A DNA stretch of 14,489 nt. Source: Lachnospiraceae bacterium (lineage in GTDB: Bacteria > Bacillota > Clostridia > Lachnospirales > Lachnospiraceae). The stretch spans positions 1-14,489 of the forward strand of contig CAADTT010000058.1 in NCBI GenBank assembly GCA_900752065.1, given 5' to 3'. Within the stretch, counting starts at the first letter, position 1; each line of letters starts with the position of its first letter. The notes under the pieces were generated by a model that saw only the letters and a program-made list of their open reading frames with translations, did no database searches and had not been told where the DNA came from. The position numbers were made by a program, and so were the translations under genes. Shown piece by piece: positions 1 through 7,553 of the stretch.

Positions 1-853
1 CTCTGCTTCCCGCTACCCCGATCGTCTCCGGAGCCGTCGTAACTTCCGCCACACGGTAACCGTCCGCAGGTGTTCCGTCCACCTCCACATCCGGAATCAC
101 TCCCTGTTTCACTCTCCATATAGCTGCGCGGACCTCCATCATATCGTCCTCAAAAACTTTGCCGTCCACAGTCTTGATCGTGAGCCTCTCCATCTGGCTG
201 TCTTTGAACGTTTCCTCGTTTTTATCATAGATCTTGATCGCCGCTGTGATGGTACTGGTTTTCTTCAGTCCGCTGACGCTGGGCGCCACCACCACTTTTC
301 CAATCTTATTCATATCCGACTCCGGTCCCGCAATAGCAATCGACTCACCCTCTACCGGCTTCAGGCTGCCCACCTGAAAGCCCGTCGCCGGACTTCCCTC
401 TTCCTGAACCGACACAACAAATGTCGCTTCCTTCACATTTTCCAGATCCACCTTAAAGGAACGCAGATCACACCACATATCTTTCATGGACAGAGATGGC
501 ACGGCAGTGCAGGTGATATCCAGCGGAATCGTATTCAAATCCTCTACAATATTCTCAAAATCTGCCGTAACTGTAAAGCTGTCCGTCGTAAGCCTGTCAA
601 GAATGGACCGCCGTGCCCTTACGTATACCGTCACCGTATCCAGCTCCTGACCTGTCTTGCTGTCCACCCGGGGAATATAGACCTTTTTCACTTTTTCCAT
701 AAAAAGATCCGCATTCTTTACAGTAATCGGCACATTGCGGAACGTCTCTGTACGGACCGGATCATCTCCGTTTACCACCATGAGCCAAATGATGAAGGCC
801 ACCAGAACTGCCATGACCTTCAGCCCCATATTGCTAACTATTTTTTTCTTCAT
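1..853 (-). CDS. cdaR: CdaR, YbbR-domain regulator of diadenylate cyclase (partial, C-terminus beyond window)
   Basis: The frame is open from an ATG at 853 to the left edge (284 codons seen, no stop). The N-terminus is a lysine start (MKKKIVSN) followed by one membrane anchor at about residues 10-26 (ending AFIIWLMVVNG), then an extracellular part made of repeated beta-rich YbbR-type units at roughly 35-115, 120-200 and 205 onward, each with the pattern of a short 'P-V/I' strand followed by VTV or VRA strands. This single-anchor plus YbbR-repeat layout directly after cdaA is the classic CdaR arrangement; in the known family CdaR binds CdaA at the membrane and modulates c-di-AMP synthesis. The start overlaps the end of cdaA by 20 bp and has an AAAGG site 6 nt upstream, so coupled translation is likely. 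glmM usually follows in this locus and would lie outside the window (inference). Confidence 0.93.
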   Translation of the reverse strand, partial: MKKKIVSNMGLKVMAVLVAFIIWLMVVNGDDPVRTETFRNVPITVKNADLFMEKVKKVYIPRVDSKTGQELDTVTVYVRARRSILDRLTTDSFTVTADFENIVEDLNTIPLDITCTAVPSLSMKDMWCDLRSFKVDLENVKEATFVVSVQEEGSPATGFQVGSLKPVEGESIAIAGPESDMNKIGKVVVAPSVSGLKKTSTITAAIKIYDKNEETFKDSQMERLTIKTVDGKVFEDDMMEVRAAIWRVKQGVIPDVEVDGTPADGYRVAEVTTAPETIGVAGSR

Positions 854-1727
854 TCTTCGCCTTTCCTTTCCAGAGTCTGAACTTCTTCGCGTCCACTGTC
901 TTATTCTGGAAAATGATCAGCCTCTCTCTCAGTTTCTCGCCGCTTACACCTCTGGAAAGATCCCCTCGATAGGCATAGGAAATCTGTCCCGTTTCCTCCG
1001 ATACAATGATCGTCAGAGAATCCGTTGCCTCGCTGATTCCCACTCCTGCTCTGTGTCTCGTTCCCAGCTCCTTGCTGAGTATCATATTGTCTGACAGAGG
1101 AAGGTAACAGGTGGCAGATACGATCCTGTTCTGCCTCACAAGCACGGCGCCGTCATGCAGCGGTGTATTGTGTTCAAAAATATTGATCAAAAGCTGGCTG
1201 GAAAGCTGTGCATCAATGGGAATCCCGGTTCTCTCATACTCTGCAAGATTCTCATTCTGTTCAATGACGATCAGCGCGCCGGTCTTCGCCTTTCCCATTT
1301 CCGTACATGCCTTCACCAGTTCATTGATCGTCCGGTCACTCATACGCTCACTGATATTTTTAGATGTGTCAAAGGGCACGATGCTTGAAAGCACCTGTTT
1401 TTCACCAAGCTGCTCCATCGCCCTTCTCAGCTCCGGCTGGAAAATGACAACAGCCGCCATAAGGGTCAGGTCCGTTCCCTTTGTCACCAGAAACTTTATC
1501 GTATCCATCTGAAGAACATAGGCAACTGCCACAAAAAATGCCAGCAGCAGAATTCCCTTTAAGAGTGTCCATGCCCGCGTGTCGCGAATCCAAAGCATCA
1601 CCTTATATACCAGAAAGGACAGGATAATGATTTCCACTACATCCGTAAGATTGATAGAAAGCGTCGGCAAAGTCATCCACGGCAGATAATTGGAAAAGAA
1701 ATTTTTAATTGCCCCCACTCGCCTCAC
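834..1727 (-). CDS. cdaA: Diadenylate cyclase CdaA (DAC/DisA_N domain, membrane-bound)
   Basis: The 297-residue protein has three predicted membrane helices (about 27-47, 53-72 and 80-97), then a cytoplasmic DAC domain. The two signature motifs are intact: DGA at 192-194 (HDGAVLVRQN) and RHR at 224-226 (GTRHRAGVGISE). The enzyme family condenses two ATP into c-di-AMP, an essential second messenger for potassium, osmolyte and cell-wall homeostasis in Bacillota. Length fits the usual 270-300. The start is GTG at 1727, with a purine-rich GAGGAAGAAAGG stretch upstream; a second in-frame GTG at 1718 is also possible, preceded by GAGG. Either start overlaps the stop of the upstream membrane-protein gene (23 or 14 bp), and the 3' end overlaps cdaR by 20 bp. 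Confidence 0.96.
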   Translation of the reverse strand: MRRVGAIKNFFSNYLPWMTLPTLSINLTDVVEIIILSFLVYKVMLWIRDTRAWTLLKGILLLAFFVAVAYVLQMDTIKFLVTKGTDLTLMAAVVIFQPELRRAMEQLGEKQVLSSIVPFDTSKNISERMSDRTINELVKACTEMGKAKTGALIVIEQNENLAEYERTGIPIDAQLSSQLLINIFEHNTPLHDGAVLVRQNRIVSATCYLPLSDNMILSKELGTRHRAGVGISEATDSLTIIVSEETGQISYAYRGDLSRGVSGEKLRERLIIFQNKTVDAKKFRLWKGKAKNEEKNS

Positions 1728-2637
1728 TTCCTTTCTTCCTCTTTGGAACCGCCTTTACATAGTAATAATAATTTCCATCCTCAAACTGCACCTGCATCGT
1801 TCGGGAATAGTTCACATGGAACCGGAAAAACTTTACGCAGAATGCAATTCCTACAGATATGGCTGTTCCGATGAGGATTCCCAGAATCTTTCCAGTTTCC
1901 CCAAACACCACGCACCCCAGCAGATCAACTACCAGAAAAGTCAGCGTTCCCATGAGGATTGCAAGCGTCCAGGCGTGCTTCACTGCCATCTTCCGGATCA
2001 GCCACACAACCAGAAAGGCTGCAGCCAGCGATATCATCATCAGAACCATCTGATTTTCCTGAGAGATCCTCTCCAGAAGTATCTTTACATTTTCCACAAT
2101 TGCCTGAGACTCTTCCGCCGCCGTAGCGCCCCCCGCTGCCGTTCCTGCCTGAGCTGCCCCGTCCACAGCCTCCAGCACATAGTAGGCGGCTGTTCCGAAA
2201 CAGATCGCCGCAATCGCCGTCGGACCGCAGAGCAGACCAAATACAAGGGGCACCATGCCGGGAACCCCGGCTGCAAGGGCCACCATCGTCAGGACGAGTA
2301 CATATCCCATCTGTGTGATCGTTCCCATATAAAGCAGAAGAAGGATGATCAGGATCCCTCCGCCCACGATCAAAGCCGGCAGCGAGAGCCCATACAGATG
2401 TCCCAGGATCATCACCGCTCCCAGCAGCACGATTGTATTCACCGGCATAAAAGAACAGAAAAGCGCCAGGATCAGCACAACAAAAATGCTGTCCAGTTTC
2501 TCAAAATAGCCAAGCCTCCCGTTAATCAGCAGAAAGGAAACAAGCGCCAGCAAAAACTTCCATATAGAAATTACATAAACATCATATTTTGCATAAATTT
2601 TTTCTACGGCTTCTCTAAAGTTCAACAGTGCTGTCAT
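1705..2637 (-). CDS. Uncharacterised polytopic membrane protein, translationally chained to cdaA
   Basis: I do not recognise a named family. The 310-residue protein has an N-terminal cytoplasmic helix, about nine hydrophobic segments (roughly 22-39, 50-66, 67-83, 87-104, two within 110-150, 198-215, 222-242, 250-269), an Ala/Gly-rich and then acidic loop at 155-196 in the middle, and a conspicuous soluble tail with four consecutive tyrosines (QFEDGNYYYYVKAVPKR, about 284-300) ending in a Lys/Ser/Gly stretch. An upstream ATG at 2706 exists, but the ATG at 2637 is preceded by GGGAGG with 8-nt spacing, and the longer version would translate that site, so 2637 is chosen. It overlaps the gene before it by 23 bp and cdaA after it by 23 bp. 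A transport or sensing role tied to c-di-AMP is only an inference from position. Confidence 0.85.
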   Translation of the reverse strand: MTALLNFREAVEKIYAKYDVYVISIWKFLLALVSFLLINGRLGYFEKLDSIFVVLILALFCSFMPVNTIVLLGAVMILGHLYGLSLPALIVGGGILIILLLLYMGTITQMGYVLVLTMVALAAGVPGMVPLVFGLLCGPTAIAAICFGTAAYYVLEAVDGAAQAGTAAGGATAAEESQAIVENVKILLERISQENQMVLMMISLAAAFLVVWLIRKMAVKHAWTLAILMGTLTFLVVDLLGCVVFGETGKILGILIGTAISVGIAFCVKFFRFHVNYSRTMQVQFEDGNYYYYVKAVPKRKKGSEASGGN

Positions 2638-3079
2638 TATCCCTACCTCCCTGTTTTCTGTGCTCTCCCCTGCTGCTTCGACTTTCCTCCGGCTCTTCTC
2701 TGTCATATTCCAGAAGCAGATGTTCCAGCATGTTCCGATAGATCTGGAGTTTTTTTTCCGAACGGTAAAATCTGACCGTACAGATCAAATAAGTCAGCAG
2801 CAAAAACAAGGCGGCTGTCACTCCATAGAAAATAAGCAGCTTCATCCCTGTCCCGCGAACATCCATCGTATTCAGCTTTTTCATCAAACCGTCCATGTGG
2901 CAGCATGCCCAAAGCACGGCTCCTATAAAATATGCCAGAGTAATGCGGAGCAGATTTTTCAAAAGCTGGATTCCTATGTAATCACTGCGGTAATAATTTT
3001 CAGCACGGTACAGATCTTCTCTGTTCCTCTGCTCAAAATCCGCAAGCTTCGTCATCATTCGGATTCGTTTTTCATTCAT
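2615..3079 (-). CDS. Small two-helix membrane protein of unknown function, upstream of cdaA cluster
   Basis: The 154-residue protein starts with a charged, Arg/Glu/Tyr-rich amphipathic N-terminus (about 1-40), has two membrane helices (about 43-60 and 79-102), then a charged cytoplasmic tail with a helix (RSEKKLQIYRNMLEHLLLEY) and a hydrophilic Arg/Glu/Ser end. No enzyme motif is visible and I do not recognise a family. Start choice is open: ATG at 3079 follows an AGGAAGGA stretch, while ATG at 3103 overlaps the comF stop as ATGA but would translate a purine-rich ribosome-site-like stretch as GGQEG, so 3079 is preferred. It overlaps the following membrane-protein gene by 23 bp, so the two products are probably made together and may form a complex (inference). 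Confidence 0.82.
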   Translation of the reverse strand: MNEKRIRMMTKLADFEQRNREDLYRAENYYRSDYIGIQLLKNLLRITLAYFIGAVLWACCHMDGLMKKLNTMDVRGTGMKLLIFYGVTAALFLLLTYLICTVRFYRSEKKLQIYRNMLEHLLLEYDREEPEESRSSRGEHRKQGGRDNDSTVEL

Positions 3080-3099
3080 TCCTTCCTGTCCCCCATGCG

Positions 3100-3828
3100 T
3101 CATAGGATTTCACTGTCATCCCTTCCAATGCAGAGACTGATAAAGTAAACCTCGCTGATTCCCTGCTCCAGAAGCTTTCCGGCGATCTCATCTATCGTAC
3201 TCCCCGTCGTATAGATATCATCCACCAGAATGATTTTCTTTAATTTTACATCATATTGGCTGATTTTAAAAGCCCCTTTCAGATTATTTTGCCGCTCCCG
3301 GCGGCTCAGCTCCTTCTGCGGCTTTGTAGCCCGGATGCGTTCTACAAGATCTGTCCGCACAGGAATACCAAGCTTCTCTCCGACCTTCTCTGCAAGGAGC
3401 TCCGCCTGGTTAAATCCTCTTTTTCTGCGCTTTGAACCATGAAGAGGCACCGGAACCAGAGCCTGAGCATCCCATCTGCGTATCCTCTCCCCCAGCACTT
3501 CAGCCATATAGGGGCCGTAAAAATCAATATATTCTCTTTTGTTATGAAATTTCATCTGATAGATGGATTTTTTGATCTTTCCTGTGTAAGGAAGCACCGC
3601 CAGTCCCCTGGTATAGACATGCTCCCCTTTGCTGCAATCCCGGCAGTATTCCTGTGCCGGGGAGCCTATGGGCTTTCCGCACTTCTTGCACGCCGGTTCT
3701 CCTATGGGCCGCACCTCTTTTTTACAGGAGGCGCAGATCAGCGCTCCCCTCTCCCTTACGATCTCATGGCATATGGGGCAGCGTCTGGGATACAGGATTC
3801 CCAGAAATATTTCCCGTATTTGATTCAT
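3100..3828 (-). CDS. comF: ComF family protein (phosphoribosyltransferase fold with N-terminal zinc-ribbon)
   Basis: The 242-residue protein has eight N-terminal cysteines in two four-Cys groups (C17, C20, C32, C35 and C47, C50, C62, C65), as expected for a double zinc-binding region, and a PRPP-binding loop at about 201-211 (LVDDIYTTGST), the type I phosphoribosyltransferase signature. The basic GSKRRKRGFNQAELLA segment before it is also typical of ComF. ComF acts in the cytoplasm during natural transformation, where it helps bring in single-stranded DNA with ComFA and PriA; its true substrate is not settled. comFA is not adjacent. The ATG at 3828 has an AGGA site about 8 nt upstream. It lies 33 bp after recD2 and runs into the membrane-protein/cdaA chain, so it is likely cotranscribed with both. 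Confidence 0.93.
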   Translation of the reverse strand: MNQIREIFLGILYPRRCPICHEIVRERGALICASCKKEVRPIGEPACKKCGKPIGSPAQEYCRDCSKGEHVYTRGLAVLPYTGKIKKSIYQMKFHNKREYIDFYGPYMAEVLGERIRRWDAQALVPVPLHGSKRRKRGFNQAELLAEKVGEKLGIPVRTDLVERIRATKPQKELSRRERQNNLKGAFKISQYDVKLKKIILVDDIYTTGSTIDEIAGKLLEQGISEVYFISLCIGRDDSEIL

Positions 3829-3861
3829 TCAGATATCCTGGCTCTCTCCCGCGCAGAATTC

Positions 3862-6069
3862 TTAAAATTCGTTGATCCTCTGTTTTAAAGAGGTATATCT
3901 TCTCTGTTCAAAAGTGTTATCTGTCATCTGATAAAAGGTCCTCTCATCGCCTACCAGCGTCACACAGGACTTCGCCCGTGTGACTGCCGTATAGAGCAGA
4001 TTCCGGTTCATCAGCATCCTTGGACCCGGCAAAAGCGGGATCACCACAGCCGGATACTCGCTTCCCTGAGATTTATGTATGGTCACGGCATAGGCCAGTT
4101 CCAGCTCATCTAACTGTTTGAAGGGATACTCCACGAATCTTCCCTCATCAAATTCCACCGTCAGCAATTCTCCGTAGGTATTGATCTCCCGGACGATTCC
4201 CATATCCCCATTGAAGATCCCGGTGCCCTTTTCTACCGCAATGCCGTACCTGCCCCGGATTTCCCACTCGATCTGATAGTTATTCTTGATCTGCATGACC
4301 TTATCGCCTTCCCGGAAACGTCCGCCGCCGTACTCTTTCTCCTTCTTGTCTGCGGATGGAGGATTCAAATACTCCTGAAGAATACTGTTCAGCCGTTCCA
4401 CACCAAGCAGTCCTTTCCTCATGGGTGTAAGTACCTGGATCTCATTCTGGCTGGCGTGGACGTATTTCGGCATCTTTTGCTGTACCAGAGTGATCACAAT
4501 GCTGATGATCACATTGGCATCCTGCCGTTTTAAAAAGAAGAAATCTCTGCTCTTATTGTCCAGTGTTACATGTTCTCCCCGGTTGATCTTATGAGCATTG
4601 ACAATAATATCGCTCTCTGTCGCCTGCCGGAAAATCTTTGTCAGGCGAACCACCGGAAATCTGCCGGAATCAATGATGTCTTTGAGCACGCTTCCCGGTC
4701 CCACCGACGGAAGCTGGTTCACATCCCCCACCATGATCAGCCGGGTTCCTACCGGAATCGCCAGCAAAAGCGCATGAATGAGGTAAATGTCCACCATGGA
4801 CATCTCGTCAATGATCACCACATCCGCCTCCAGCGGATTCTCCGCGTTTCTCCCAAACTGTCCGCGGCTTTCATCCTCCGGCCCGCCGCTGACCTCCAAA
4901 AGACGATGAATCGTCTGTGCCTCATAGCCGGTGGCCTCCGTCATCCTTTTCGCCGCCCGCCCTGTGGGAGCTGCCAGCCGGATCTCCAATCCCTCTGATT
5001 CAAAATAATCGATCAATGCGTTGATCGTTGTGGTCTTTCCCGTTCCGGGTCCTCCCGTGATCACCAGAAGCCCGTGGCCTGCCGCCTCCACGACGGCAGA
5101 TTTCTGCATTTCATCCAGCTCCTTCTCCCGGTTTTCCTCAAGCTTCGTTACCTTCGTAAGAACAGCCGCCTCCGAGACCTCACAGGAAATATTCAGGTCG
5201 TGCAGCATTTTCGCCGTATTCAGTTCCAGATAATACGCCGTCGTACTGTAGATGCCGACTTCCTCCCCTTCCTCTTTTAAGATCAGCTTCCGGTCCACTG
5301 CAAGATCCATGATATGCTTCTCCACACTTTCACGGCTGACCCCCAGCAAGTCTACCGTTCGCCCGGTCAAAATATGCTCCGGCAGATAGATATGCCCTTC
5401 CCCGGATGCCTGCTGTAAAATATAGAGAATCCCGCTGCGGATACGGAAATCCGAATCCGTATGGATCCCCACCCGTCCGGCAATCTCATCCGCGATGCGA
5501 AAGCCGATGCCGCCTATATCATCCGCCATCCGGTAAGGGTTCTCTTTGATTACCTGGTACAACTCCGGACCATATGTATTATAAATCTTTACGCTCAGGC
5601 TGTTTGAAATCCCATACTGCTGCAGGAAGATCATGGCCTTCCGCATATCCCGCTTTTCTTCCACCTGCCCGGCAATCTCCCTCGCCTTTCTTTCACTGAT
5701 TCCCTTTACCTCCGCCAGCCGCTCCGGTTCCTCTTCTATGATCCGGAAGGTATCTGCCTTAAATTTTTTAACGATCCTCGCCGCCATCGCCATGCCGATA
5801 CCCTTGATCGCTCCGGAGCCCAGATACCTCTCAATCGACATCACATCCTCCGGCGCTTTGATCTCATAGGAATTGATCTGGAACTGCCTGCCGTATGTAC
5901 TATGCTCCTTATACTGCCCTTCCGCTTCTATAGCCTCGCCTTCTCCGATCCCGTACAAAATACCCACGCATGTGATCTCCTCCTCTTCGCAGATCAGGAC
6001 CAGAACCGTGTATCCATTCTCGCTGTTCCTGTAAATAATATGATCTACATATCCCTGTATTCTTTCCAT
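3862..6069 (-). CDS. recD2: RecD2 5'-3' DNA helicase (RecD-like, RecBC-independent)
   Basis: The 735-residue helicase carries an N-terminal OB-like region, tandem helix-hairpin-helix segments (about 83-190), then the SF1B motor: Walker A GGPGTGKT at 339-346, motif II DEMSMVD at 421-427, motif III GDVNQLPSVGPG at 448-459, motif IV FRQ at 480-482, motif V region HKSQG at 665-669 and motif VI LLYTAVTRAK at 691-700. The long N-terminal extension with helix-hairpin-helix repeats marks RecD2, not RecBCD's RecD. RecD2 unwinds DNA 5'-3' and takes part in replication-fork and mismatch-repair processes. The ATG at 6069 has GGGAGG 5 nt upstream; a longer TTG start at 6111 would run nearly to the mreB terminator and is rejected. 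No clear promoter lies between the terminator and the gene. Confidence 0.95.
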   Translation of the reverse strand: MERIQGYVDHIIYRNSENGYTVLVLICEEEEITCVGILYGIGEGEAIEAEGQYKEHSTYGRQFQINSYEIKAPEDVMSIERYLGSGAIKGIGMAMAARIVKKFKADTFRIIEEEPERLAEVKGISERKAREIAGQVEEKRDMRKAMIFLQQYGISNSLSVKIYNTYGPELYQVIKENPYRMADDIGGIGFRIADEIAGRVGIHTDSDFRIRSGILYILQQASGEGHIYLPEHILTGRTVDLLGVSRESVEKHIMDLAVDRKLILKEEGEEVGIYSTTAYYLELNTAKMLHDLNISCEVSEAAVLTKVTKLEENREKELDEMQKSAVVEAAGHGLLVITGGPGTGKTTTINALIDYFESEGLEIRLAAPTGRAAKRMTEATGYEAQTIHRLLEVSGGPEDESRGQFGRNAENPLEADVVIIDEMSMVDIYLIHALLLAIPVGTRLIMVGDVNQLPSVGPGSVLKDIIDSGRFPVVRLTKIFRQATESDIIVNAHKINRGEHVTLDNKSRDFFFLKRQDANVIISIVITLVQQKMPKYVHASQNEIQVLTPMRKGLLGVERLNSILQEYLNPPSADKKEKEYGGGRFREGDKVMQIKNNYQIEWEIRGRYGIAVEKGTGIFNGDMGIVREINTYGELLTVEFDEGRFVEYPFKQLDELELAYAVTIHKSQGSEYPAVVIPLLPGPRMLMNRNLLYTAVTRAKSCVTLVGDERTFYQMTDNTFEQRRYTSLKQRINEF

Positions 6070-6114
6070 ACATCCTCCCGTCCGCCTAAACAAAGCCGTT
6101 CTGCCTGGCAACAG

Positions 6115-6138
6115 AAAAGGAGCTGTCCACGCAGCCCC
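6115..6138 (-). terminator. Intrinsic terminator of mreB
   Basis: On the minus strand the arms GGGGCTG and CAGCTCC (6132-6138 and 6119-6125; one G-U pair) enclose a 6-nt loop, followed directly by TTTT and CTG. It sits 37 bp past the mreB stop and ends upstream of the recD2 ribosome binding site, so recD2 either has its own weak promoter or depends on read-through. Confidence 0.7.
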
Positions 6139-6174
6139 TCACTTCTTTCCTATCCTAATGCGGCATCTGCTATA

Positions 6175-7173
6175 TTAATCCTCCAGCTTTCCATTTCCCG
6201 CCGTCAGCTCCACAAATCTTCCTGTTCCTACCGCAACTGCCGTCATCGGATCTTCCGCCGTGATCGTATTGATCCCCGTCCGGGCCTCGATCAGCTCCTC
6301 CAGTCCGTTTAACAGTGCACCGCCTCCTGTCAGGACGATTCCTCTATCCACCACGTCGGCAGCCAGTTCCGGCGGTGTACGCTCCAGAACACTGTGTACC
6401 GCCTCCACGATCTGCGTCGTCGCTTCCCTGAGCGCATCCCTGGTTTCCTCCGATGTGACCTTCACCGTCTTCGGCAGTCCCGTCACCAGATCCCGCCCCC
6501 GAACCTCCATAACTTTCTGCTCCGGTCTTTCAATGGCGGTTCCAATGCTGATTTTGATATCCTCCGCCGTTCTCTCACCGATCAGAAGATTATGCTTTTT
6601 TCTTACATAGCGGATGATGGCTTCATCAAAGTCATCTCCCGCGACCTTTATGGATGTACTCACTACAATACCATCCAGAGAAATCACAGCAACATCACAG
6701 GTTCCGCCCCCGATATCTACGATCATGTTTCCACACGGACGGGAAATGTCAATGCCGGCCCCGATTGCTGCGGCCAGCGGTTCCTCGATGATCGATACCT
6801 CTCGGGCTCCTGCCTGGTAAGTGGCGTCCTCCACCGCTTTTTTCTCAACCTCCGTCACGCTGCTGGGAACACACACGCTGACCCTGGGTTTCCGAAAGGA
6901 CAGCCTTCCGATCGCCTTCTGGATAAAATATTTCAGCATCTGCTCCGTCACTGTATAGTCTGAAATCACACCCTTGCGCAGCGGCCGGATCGCCACCACA
7001 TTTCCCGGTGTCCTTCCCAGCATCAGCCGGGCTTCCTCACCGATCGCCTTAATCTTGTTTGTATCTCTATCAAAAGCCACGACAGAAGGCTCCTTCAAAA
7101 CGACACCCTTGCCCCTGACGTAAACCAATATACTGGCTGTTCCCAAATCAATTCCTATGTCTGTTGAAGTCAT
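6175..7173 (-). CDS. mreB: MreB/Mbl family actin-like cell-shape protein
   Basis: The 332-residue protein has the actin-fold nucleotide-binding motifs in order: phosphate 1 DLGTAS (residues 9-14), connect and phosphate 2 VDIGGGTCDVAVISLDG, and the adenosine motif LTGGGALLNGLEELIE near the C-terminus. MreB/Mbl polymerise along the inner membrane and guide elongation-specific cell-wall synthesis. Length is typical. mreC, mreD and rodA are not next to it, so it is an orphan copy, possibly the Mbl-like paralogue; sequence alone does not decide between MreB, Mbl and MreBH. The ATG at 7173 has AAAGGAG with 7-nt spacing. The gene looks monocistronic: its own promoter at 7203-7231 and a terminator right after it. 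Confidence 0.95.
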   Translation of the reverse strand: MTSTDIGIDLGTASILVYVRGKGVVLKEPSVVAFDRDTNKIKAIGEEARLMLGRTPGNVVAIRPLRKGVISDYTVTEQMLKYFIQKAIGRLSFRKPRVSVCVPSSVTEVEKKAVEDATYQAGAREVSIIEEPLAAAIGAGIDISRPCGNMIVDIGGGTCDVAVISLDGIVVSTSIKVAGDDFDEAIIRYVRKKHNLLIGERTAEDIKISIGTAIERPEQKVMEVRGRDLVTGLPKTVKVTSEETRDALREATTQIVEAVHSVLERTPPELAADVVDRGIVLTGGGALLNGLEELIEARTGINTITAEDPMTAVAVGTGRFVELTAGNGKLED

Positions 7174-7202
7174 TTGGCCGCTCCTTTCTTTTTGACCTTC
7201 TT

Positions 7203-7231
7203 ATTATATACAACACGTCCTGAAATGAAAA
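7203..7231 (-). promoter_or_regulatory. Predicted sigma-A promoter of mreB
   Basis: Read on the minus strand, a -35 TTTTCA (7226-7231) and a -10 TATAAT (7203-7208, perfect) are separated by 17 bp. The predicted start point is about 25-30 nt upstream of the mreB ATG, leaving a short leader with the AAAGGAG site. Confidence 0.65.
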
Positions 7232-7371
7232 GTCATTTTTCATTTTTTCTATTTTTCTAAGACTTATTTTCTTATTTTAACATTTTTTTTAGAATTAGAA
7301 CATAATTTCTACATATTTTTCTTTTATAGTATAAGCATATTAGCAAACAGCTAATATATTTCATAACTCAC

Positions 7372-7399
7372 ACTTCGCAGCTCCCACAAGCTGCGAAGT
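7372..7399. repeat. Perfect 11-bp inverted repeat (hairpin) without poly-T
   Basis: Arms ACTTCGCAGCT (7372-7382) and AGCTGCGAAGT (7389-7399) are exact reverse complements with a 6-nt CCCACA loop. There is no T-run on either side, so it is not a standard terminator; an operator, RNA structure or small palindromic repeat is possible. Confidence 0.75.
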
Positions 7400-7434
7400 A
7401 CTCCCTCAAAATATTTTAATTTTTCTCTTTCCTT

Positions 7435-7466
7435 AAACCAGAAGCCTCTCGGCTTCTGGTTTTTTG
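7435..7466. terminator. Strong 12-bp terminator hairpin, bidirectional-looking
   Basis: Arms AAACCAGAAGCC (7435-7446) and GGCTTCTGGTTT (7451-7462) pair perfectly around a 4-nt TCTC loop. On the plus strand the T-run continues to 7465 and then GTTGT, a good terminator; on the minus strand only TTT follows, so it may also end the DUF3877-like transcript. No plus-strand gene precedes it. Confidence 0.75.
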
Positions 7467-7553
7467 TTGTCCGGCCTATGATTTTTCCTCCATGACCATA
7501 TATGCCGTCCCATTTTCCCCCGTATTACCTGTAAGTCCGGGGAAACGCTGCTG

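Larger units (their letters stand above)
7174..7553. other. 380-bp AT-rich non-coding gap between the DUF3877-like gene and mreB
   Basis: No ORF here is credible. It contains the mreB promoter near its left end; a 7-bp inverted repeat ATATTAG/CTAATAT (7337-7343 and 7351-7357); an 11-bp perfect hairpin (7372-7399); a strong 12-bp terminator-type hairpin (7435-7462); and a looser hairpin TTTCCCCCG/CGGGGAAA (7514-7522 and 7538-7545). The stretch 7200-7370 is markedly A/T rich. Most of this looks like a 3' end plus mreB upstream region, but the plus-strand terminator has no obvious partner gene. Confidence 0.6.

Noticed and set aside
854..1000. c-di-AMP (ydaO) riboswitch or other riboswitch near cdaA
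   Set aside because: The cdaA-cdaR junctions overlap, leaving no leader space, and no conserved motif was recognised anywhere in the window.
1690..2775. 361-residue plus-strand ORF
   Set aside because: It is antisense to the two membrane-protein genes; its composition (very rich in His, Gln, Cys, Arg) and lack of a ribosome site mark it as a shadow frame.
6070..6111. Longer RecD2 start (TTG at 6111)
   Set aside because: The ATG at 6069 has a GGGAGG at ideal distance, and the longer start would nearly abut the mreB terminator; the family begins around the MERIQGYV-like sequence.
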